NCBI GenBank assembly: GCA_021234155.1
Contig: JAJEKV010000002.1
Span: forward strand, 10,532,725-10,596,724
Direction of reading: 5' to 3'
Length of the DNA stretch: 64,000 nucleotides
DNA from: Isoetes taiwanensis
Taxonomy: Eukaryota > Streptophyta > Lycopodiopsida > Isoetales > Isoetaceae
Shown: piece after piece, positions 57,541 through 64,000 of the stretch
How the letters are laid out: every line of letters begins with the position of its first letter
Numbering within the stretch: position 1 is the first letter of the stretch
Made by a program: the position numbers and the translations under genes
The notes under the pieces: model-generated
What the model saw: the letters and a program-made list of their open reading frames with translations, nothing else
Told to the model about the DNA's origin: nothing
Database searches by the model: none

Positions 57541-59913
57541 CCCCGGCAAGTGCCGCATATGCTTCTGCAACAAGCGTAGGAATCTTGAAAGTGTTTGGTA
57601 GCTTCTTCTTATTCGAAGGACTCCAAGCGTAGTCAATACTCTCTATCTCAATGCGGTCACTAGCAGTCGTCAGCCTCCATCTCTTCTTCCAACAATTGAC
57701 ATAGTTGGCTGGGAACACCTGGTTCCTAACGGGAACAGGCTCCCACCAAGTGACCTAGATAGTCTCGAAGTTGTCTTTCTTATCATCCATTTGGGGTTCC
57801 TCTGTAGCATACCCTAGCCATGTTGGGCACAAGACATCATCAGGGCGCGCCAATACAAACATGCCCTTCTTCAAATCCTTGAATGGATTGATTCTGGTAC
57901 GGGCTTATCCTTCAATGGACCAACATAAGCAGGAGTGATGGTTGCAATTGGCTCCACCACAGCCACCACATCAGGTATGTCAAGTCTATCTTGCCTAGTG
58001 CGCGGCCAAAAGTCCTCGTAAGGACCTTCCACATTGGTGATGTTACCCGATGTTTAAGAGTCCCATCCAATATTCAATTGTCGCCAGAATTGTGGCCAGA
58101 TATTTGGCCGCCTCGGTGTGCCCTTCTTGTTCGTCGAGCATGCGACCCAATGGAGGATATGCTTATGGATACTGTTTCGGAGTTGACCAATGTCTTTCAC
58201 CGAGGTCTTAGGTGCTAACATCTTCGGATTTCCAGATGGCATTAGGGGTTTTCCATCCTCTCCTTCTTTCCACATTCTTATTCCAGCAGGTAACCAATCC
58301 ACGAACGTAGGACGAGCCTTATGGTACATGACAGCCCACCACCATTCATAGCAAATCTAAAGGTCGAGGCTCGCCAGACCAAATAATCGATCTTCCCCAT
58401 CAGGGATATACCCTTCTATGAAACCTTTCCAATCTGGAACCTTATCAACAAGATATGGCACTGGCGTGTTGAGAGTGCACGTATGAAATTCATACAACAA
58501 CTCGGGCATGGTTAGCACTTCGGCTTTCTTCAAGGTAGATGAAAAATTACCAAACATAGCATCTATATCATCATGTGTATGGCCAGGCATCATAAAACCT
58601 AACTCAATCTCCTCGAAAACACCGAGATATACAAGGTATGAAAGATATGAGAATACATACCTATTTTTGTTTTGTCCAGATGCATTGTCTAGTTGCAACA
58701 TCAATCTGCGAGGGAGGCGCTTCAATGAGGGTCCCTCCGGTTAAGGGAGGGCAACGGGGATGCTCTTGTCAGATAGCGACAACTTGGACGCTAGCACGGT
58801 GGTGTCACGTAAGGCCCTTGCCCAATCTGGGACTGATGGATCAGACAATGCAAGATGGCCTCCTGCAAACTCATTAGGCAGCTCCAACCTTTTCAAAATA
58901 CTATTCAAGGAACCTACGTGGAAGTTAGAGTCGTCTGACCACAGATCCAAAGCAAAATTTCCATAGGACCCTCTCCCATGGCTGTGGGTAAGTGCACCTG
59001 TCAATGAAGTCTTCAACTTATCTAGTCTCCAAAGGGACTTCACGGATTGTAGCAACTTTGGAATCATAGTCCTTGTCTGATCCAGATGTGCCCTTCTCTG
59101 ATCATGCAATGTTCTCCTTTCAGCCTCATCCTTGGTCTTCAATAGCTTCGTGCGGATAACCTCGCAAGTGTCACACTTGGAGAATGGAACCTTCTTAGCA
59201 ATACTGACGTCCTTGAAGCTACGTCTCCACGTCCTATGAAATCCTGTCGGAGATACCTTCTTGCCTGTGAGTGCTATCACTTCAGTGTTGACCTCTTCGA
59301 GAATGCATGTCTTCGTAAACATAGCAGGCAACTTCCTCACGTTTTCTCGAATCCCATCATCATTCCTCCTGCTACGGTGAGGTAAGGATTCACAATTTTC
59401 CTTTACAAACATGGAAAAAACAAGGTCGCCGCACGTGCTTTCATCGTGCCTGAATTGCCATGCTCAGCCTTTCGAGCACCGGAGCGGAATTCTGCCTTCC
59501 ACTTGAGATACCCCGACTTTGAAATCCCAAGACCAAGGTACCAAGCTCCTCACAGACACTGACGCCTTGCAAGACTAGCCGATGGACCCTTCTACCCTTC
59601 ATATTGTTGCCTCCTAACATATCATACACAAAAGTGGTCATGTCACTCGATTTCATGGCGAAGAAATCCTTTCGCATGTTTATAGCTTGATCCCTACTGA
59701 ATTTCTCACATCATCTCTGTTTGCAACACATGGTCTTCCTATACCTCAAGATGGCTTCATTGGTTGTTAGCCGATCTATCTTTGGAGGCTTTGACGCTTT
59801 CTTTGGCTGACGATATGCTTCTCGTACGGCGGATGCTTCTCAAGCTCCGAGCTGCCCTGGCTCGACGTCGTATCATGCTGTCCCACTGGTGCTGCACTTA
59901 AAATCTCCGACAT
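57541..59913 (-). pseudogene. DUF7869-type protein of element X (candidate transposase)
   Basis: From ATG near 59913 (MSEILSAAPVG) the frames run VHRLVLQGVSVCEELG; FSKCDTCEVIRTKLL; SLTGALTHSHGRG; then RRLMLQLDNASGQNKNRYVF, GFMMPGHTHDDIDAMFGNFS (58725-58560), WWWAVMYHKARPTFVDW, a C-terminal EPVPVRNQVFPANYVNCW and SIDYAWSPSNKKK (57718-57541). The QLDN...GHTHDDID signature marks the DUF7869 family, spread among eukaryotic repeat proteins and possibly an RNase H-fold transposase (inference). Lesions: one in-frame TAA at 58741, frameshifts near 59750, 59460 and 57900, and a stop near 57765. The coding trace is otherwise continuous. Confidence 0.72.
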
Positions 59914-60054
59914 CTTCACCCCATAAACCCTAACTAGATCATTATTCCACCTCAAAAGCATGCCCGCTTTAGGTATCACAAACATGCCCCATCGACAGGA
60001 AGTTCACCTGCATTTGAGGGGAAAGTCTTCAAGAATCAGACACTCCTACCGCCT

Positions 60055-61571
60055 TCATACCCAAAACCGGTCACATACCGCATCGCCCGGACCGGTGAAG
60101 GATATAAATCCCTTCACCGCGGGGATGGCGGCACAAGAGTGAAAAATTTCGCGGTCGGTCTCGATGTGTGTGTACCTAGTTAGCGACATAGTGTCTCCTT
60201 GCTTCCCACTCATTGCCTTTTGGATGTCGATGGCACGCCCACGACATTGGAGTCGCGGAACATCACTTTCTCTCGAGAGAATGAAGGAACCTGTGGCCTC
60301 ACCTAAGGTTCTTGCATGATCCGAGTAGGCCAACAGAGAACATGATGCCCCTCAAACACAGCTAGAACACCAACACTCACAAGTCCATCTGGGATGTCTT
60401 TAAAGTGGCATCTCTCCCTGGCTCCTATAGCTCCTTTGGCAACTGCCCGACCGTCTTTGAATAGGTACACCTCCTGCACAAAAAAAATGAATCAGTTCTA
60501 GAGCAAAGTTGTAGCAGATGGTCCTTAACAGGTGAAATTGGGCGGGCGCCCAATTTGCTCCCTGTTGTAATGGTCCTTAGCAGGTGAAATTGGGCACCCG
60601 CCCAATTTCCTGCCTGCTGTAATCGTCCTTGGCGGTCGAAATTGGGCGGGCGCCCAATTTGCTCCCTGTTGTAGTGGTTCTCAGCGGATGAAATTGGGCA
60701 CCCGCCCAATTTGTTCCCTATTGTAGTCGTCCTTGGCAGCGAAATTGGGCGGGCGCCCAATTTTCTCCCTGTTGTAGTGGTCTTCAGGAGTTGAATTTGG
60801 GCACCCACCCAATTTGCTTCCGATAGTGATGGCCCTTCAGCAGTTGAAATTGGGCACCCGCCCAATTTGCTCCCTGTTGCAGTGTTTCTTAGCAGGTGAA
60901 ATTGGGTGGGCGCCCAATTTGCTCCTTGTTGTAGTGGTCCTTAGCAGTTGTAATTGGGCACCCGCCCAATTTGCTCCCTGTTGCAGTGTTCCTTAGCAGG
61001 TGAAATTGGGCGGGCGCCCAATTTGCTCCTTGTTGTAGTGGTCCTTAGCAGTTGTAATTGGGCACCCGCCCAATTTGCCATCACAGGTGGTATACATAAA
61101 TGATACATAGTTACTCTTTCTAATTGGGCACCCGCCCAATTTGCCAGTACAGGTGGTATACATGAATGATACATACATAGGAGGTCTATCTGCCCATACA
61201 TAGTTACTCAGGAATCAAACTAGGCACCCACCCTACTTGGCCCTACACATCTACCTGGGTATGAAATTGAGCAGGAACCCGATTTGCTAACCCAGCTGGA
61301 ATATAATTTGGCCATTCGTATCTACCTGGGGTGTCTAATTGAGTTGTAAGCAGGACAGCTTCCATGCTACCCCAGCTAGAATCTAGGCTACATCAGTTAT
61401 GTTGGGGGGCCCGGACATACATCTCTCAAATTTCTATTTATTTCGCAAATCTTCTCATCAATAATGTTCTATACCAATCCAGGCGTCTTAATATCAGCGC
61501 ATGCAACCCACAGTGCCAAAGAATAAACGTATAAACCGAAAGAAATTTACCTTTGGTGAATCGCACGCCAT
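60055..61571 (-). CDS. Small two-exon gene of element X, DUF8039-like, broken
   Basis: A probable exon 1 (61571-61551) reads MACDSPK and ends at donor GTAAAT. The intron holds palindrome array 2. Exon 2 starts at 60473 after TGTGCAG and reads EVYLFKDGRAVAKGAIGARE and GVLAVFEGHHVLCWPTRIM, then stops; LGEATGSFIL continues in another frame. The pattern faintly resembles the DUF8039 domain found in plant transposon proteins. It ends about 140 bases upstream of the DUF7869 start, so it could be the 5' part of that gene. Confidence 0.4.
60530..61145. repeat. Palindrome array 2
   Basis: Twelve units of 52 bases, with cores alternating between AATTGGGCGGGCGCCCAATT (inverted arms) and a variant with GGGCACCCGCCC. 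Spacers read GCTCCCTGTTGTAGTGGTCC. The last two units have unrelated spacers (GTGGTATACAT). Decayed cores continue to about 61300. It lies in an intron, about 60 bases from the acceptor. Confidence 0.92.
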
Positions 61572-61664
61572 CCGCTGAACAAGTAGCCGCCCAAGAATGT
61601 GAGAGAACGAAATGGCTTAGCCGCTCCGCTTCCTTGAAAGTAATTCAAAATTCAATTCTCCCAT

Positions 61665-61850
61665 CAGAGTTTGATTGGGCGGGCGGGCCCGTAATATAAA
61701 TTCAAATTCAAATTCGGGCGGGACGTAATTCAAATTCGGGTGGGCCCGTAAATTTAAATTCAAATTCGGGCGGACGTCCCGTAATATAAATTTAAAATTG
61801 GGCGGGCCCCGTGAGAATTCCAAATTTAAAATTTAAATTCCACGACGTCT
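61665..61850. repeat. GC/AT alternating array
   Basis: About four units of roughly 40 bases pair GGGCGGGCCCGTAATATAAA with TTCAAATTCGGG. It resembles the palindrome arrays in G+C blocks but lacks the AATTGGGCG arm. It lies between divergent genes. Confidence 0.75.
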
Positions 61851-62156
61851 ATATTAATTTAAAAATCCGCATTTAATGTTTCGGGCACATTTATTGCAAA
61901 AGTCTATTTTTATTGTTATTTGTTTTGGTCTATATTTAGTTAAAAAGGTCTATGTTTAAGGCTCTTCATTTGCATGTCATTCACCTGTTCAATCTCACCG
62001 CCCATTCCTTTTCGCTTGCTCATTCTTTCTTCCGACAACACTTGCCTGTAGTCTTATTCTCTGAGGATCACGCTACGCCTATCGTCTTCAAAGTGATTGC
62101 GCCAGGTTTCATTTCTTCTAAGCGCTGTCTCTGAGCATCCAAGTGCCACTGTTTTC
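61851..62156. other. Probable 5' region of the terminal X gene
   Basis: No ORF of note. Pyrimidine-rich sequence precedes the ATG at 62157 and may hold a promoter and leader. Confidence 0.3.
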
Positions 62157-63449
62157 ATGGAACATCGACCCTTGAAGGGAGGAAAAGGTACTGCTTTTTT
62201 GTTCAACTTTAGTTTATTATATTACTGCAAGCGATAAGCCACTGGCCATAAGCAGTCCGCCCTAAATGAAATTCTCAGCTATCCTACATCCATCATTTTT
62301 TGTTTCTATGCTTCTAAACCCTCTGGCGCGCACCTCTGGCTGCTTGGTTGTTACTAAGTACCTCAAAAGCTGTGTCCTCTGCACCAAATAACCCTCTGGC
62401 CCATTGGATCTTTCTAAGTACCACAGAAGCCGTTTCCATGCATCCACACACCCTCTGCGGTTGCGGAAAAGCTGTTTCCATGCTTCTAAACCTACTTTGG
62501 GCGACCAATTTGGCACCCTCTTGCCTCTGTTCCTGCTTTTAAAACTCCTCTGGGGTGGCAAATCGGGCGGGCGCCCAATTTGGGACCCTCTTGCCTCTCC
62601 GTGCTTCCAAACCTCCTCTGCTGTGGCAAATTGGCCGGGCACCCAATTTGTCTTCTGTTGCCTCTAATCCTACATCCAAACCTCCTCTGGGGTGGCAAAT
62701 CGGGCGGGCGCCCAATTTGGCACCCTCTTGCCTCTGTTCCTGCTTTTAAAACTCCTCTGGGGTGGCAAATCGGGCGGGCGCCCAATTTGGGACCCTCTGG
62801 CCTCTTTGTGCTTCCTAACCTCCTCTGGCTTTGTGGCAAATTGGTGCCCAATTTGTCTCCCTATTGCCTGTTCCTCGCATCCAAACCTCTTCTGGGGTGG
62901 CAAATCGGGCGGGCGCCCAATTTGGCACCCTCTTGGCTCTTTCCCTGCTTCCACCTCCTCTGGAGTGGCAAATCGGGCAGGCGCCCCATTTGGGACCCTC
63001 TTGCCTCTCTGTGCTTCCTAACCTCCTCTGCTGTGGCAAATTGGGCGGGCGCCGAATTTGTCTCCTCTTGCCTCTTTTCCTGCTTCCAAACCTCTTGCCT
63101 CATTCCGTGTCTCCAAACCTCCTCCGGTCGGGCAAATTGGGCGGGCGCCCAATTTGGGATCCTCTTGCCTGTTTTCGTGCTTCCAAACCTCCTCTGGTGG
63201 GCCAAATTGGGCGGGCGCCCAATTTGGCACCCTTTTGCATTTTTTCATGCTTTCAAACCCCCTATGGGTGGCATCCCCTACCTTGTTTTAATGCTTGCAT
63301 ACACTACTAATGGGATTAATGAATGATGTTATGCAGCACCCATGGCCAGAACTAAACAAACCGCATGTACACCGAACCGCCCTCCGTTGCCTACTGCATT
63401 TGTTTGCAGCAAAGGAAGCAGAGTCGAGCATTCAGTTCAATGGTATTGA
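62157..63449 (+). CDS. Small ORF with a histone H3-like N-terminus
   Basis: At 63342 an ATG opens a 35-codon frame reading MARTKQTACTPNRPPL, stopping at 63447-63449. The first eight residues equal the start of histone H3 (MARTKQTA); H3 Arg8 and Lys9 are replaced by Cys and Thr. A possible upstream exon (62157-62187, MEHRPLKGGK, donor GTACTG) would join in this frame through the acceptor at 63335-63336, which would place the H3-like run internally. Alternatively ATG 63342 is the start. Overlapping frame +1 (next entry) also looks coding, so a frameshift between the two is likely. Function is unknown; binding H3K4 readers is a hypothesis. Confidence 0.45.
62505..63240. repeat. Palindrome array 3
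   Basis: About ten units of 65-72 bases with core AATTGGGCGGGCGCCCAATT or AATCGGGCGGGCGCCCAATT. Spacers are rich in CCTCTTGCCTCT and CTTCCAAACCTCCTCTG. One unit (62837) has lost the centre. It ends about 100 bases before the acceptor at 63335. Confidence 0.92.
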
Positions 63450-63747
63450 AGTCGTCCGAGAGCTAATGGCTGATGTAGCCGATAAGTTTTCATGGTGCAT
63501 AGAGGTAGGCCCAATCCACCCTGGCTCTAGCACAAATCATCTCAAGGATCTGTGCTTGTACTTTGCTGAGCCCGGGACTCGGAGGACACAGAATGCTGGT
63601 ATAGCAATTGACATGACTGTGAGCACTGAGGTTGCGAAGAGAGCCAGGCAAGACAAATGGCAGCCTCCCAGAAAGTTCGGCCCTAACTTAGCAGGATTCC
63701 AGGCACTAATGAAGGCACTGCCAGATTCCCTGAAATCATGCATATGA
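63337..63747 (+). CDS. Terminal exon of element X, unknown protein
   Basis: After acceptor TTATGCAG (63335-63336) the frame reads HPWPELNKPHVHRTALRCLL, ESSIQFNGIEVVRELMADVA, CIEVGPIHPGSSTNHLKDLC and ends QALMKALPDSLKSCI at TGA. It is a mixed helical protein without a motif I know. From 63636 (KRARQDKWQ) to its end and beyond, the DNA matches the gypsy 5' LTR, where TGG has become TGA. Array 3 lies in the intron before it. Confidence 0.5.
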   Translation, partial: HPWPELNKPHVHRTALRCLLHLFAAKEAESSIQFNGIEVVRELMADVADKFSWCIEVGPIHPGSSTNHLKDLCLYFAEPGTRRTQNAGIAIDMTVSTEVAKRARQDKWQPPRKFGPNLAGFQALMKALPDSLKSCI

Positions 63748-64000
63748 TCCAGGAGTTGCTGGCCGAGATCTGCCATCTATCTATTCTGGGCCGAAGGCCA
63801 TTGTACTATATATATCAGTAGAGATGGATCTTGAGTTTTTAGATGAGATTTTAGGTTGTCTTGTTTCATTCCTCTCGCTTGACGAGAGTTCATGTACTCT
63901 TATTGATATTCAAACGACCTTATCTTGGCATATTGTCTTTGAGTTTCTGTTTGTTTTTTTCTTCCTTTTCTGATCTTTTTGCAAAATCTCGCGTAACACT
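63636..64000 (+). repeat. Segment shared with the gypsy 5' LTR
   Basis: It matches the complement of 39917-40263 at nearly 90 percent by eye, up to the window end. The LTR has about 85 more bases before the primer site. Whether LTR, primer site and gag follow beyond 64000 cannot be seen. Confidence 0.85.

Noticed and set aside
62580-63326. 248-codon ORF and several overlapping ORFs on both strands
   Set aside because: They read through array 3; repeat units of 65-72 bases keep several frames open without coding meaning.

Overview
This is nuclear DNA of a eukaryote, almost certainly a land plant, and it is almost entirely a nest of transposable elements and their remains. The evidence is plant-type L1 and RTE-like LINEs, a chromovirus, a Tat/Athila-like Ty3/gypsy element with a tRNA-Asp-type primer site, hAT, MULE and Helitron elements, and GT-AG introns. 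A tyrosine-recombinase remnant, a DUF7869 gene and a ParB-like/methyltransferase-like gene fit a seed-free plant (fern, lycophyte or bryophyte) better than a flowering plant; that is inference. I see no intact single-copy host gene, rRNA, tRNA or CRISPR.

Layout. 1-1745: 3' part of a chromovirus (minus). 1866-7404: two hAT copies head to head, bounded by matching ends and a short target duplication. 8-21 kb: repeat families A and B, a tyrosine-recombinase end, a MULE end, tandem repeats and a 5'-truncated L1 with a 14-bp target duplication (18229-20216). 21240-26094: front half of an RTE-like LINE interrupted by the end of a large element (called X here), with a 166-codon ORF and a three-exon ParB-like/methyltransferase-like gene. 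26070-40397: a Tat/Athila-like retrotransposon (minus) whose gag is split by a 3.06-kb Helitron (35332-38395). 40.6-43.95 kb: RTE-like LINE (plus). 44007-46853: L1 (minus) with a 14-bp target duplication. 46.96-55.5 kb: repeats A and B, with a 6.19-kb Helitron (48248-54437) carrying a DUF616 gene fragment. 55.5-57.46 kb: back half of the RTE-like LINE (minus). 57458-64000: the other end of X, with a DUF7869 gene, two smaller genes and more arrays.

Most interesting part. The two X ends (starting 21517 and 57458) share a 16-bp inverted terminal sequence. They abut the two halves of one LINE reading frame at the same codon, each with the 4-bp repeat AACT, so both look like the ends of one DNA-transposon-like insertion type. 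X carries a ParB-like plus N6/N4-methyltransferase-like protein, a DUF7869 protein, a small ORF beginning MARTKQTA (the histone H3 tail), and three intronic arrays of the same 20-bp near-palindrome. The retrotransposon LTR shares sequence with both X pieces, so X and the LTR element are physically or evolutionarily merged. All function statements come from reading motifs by eye; no database search was run.
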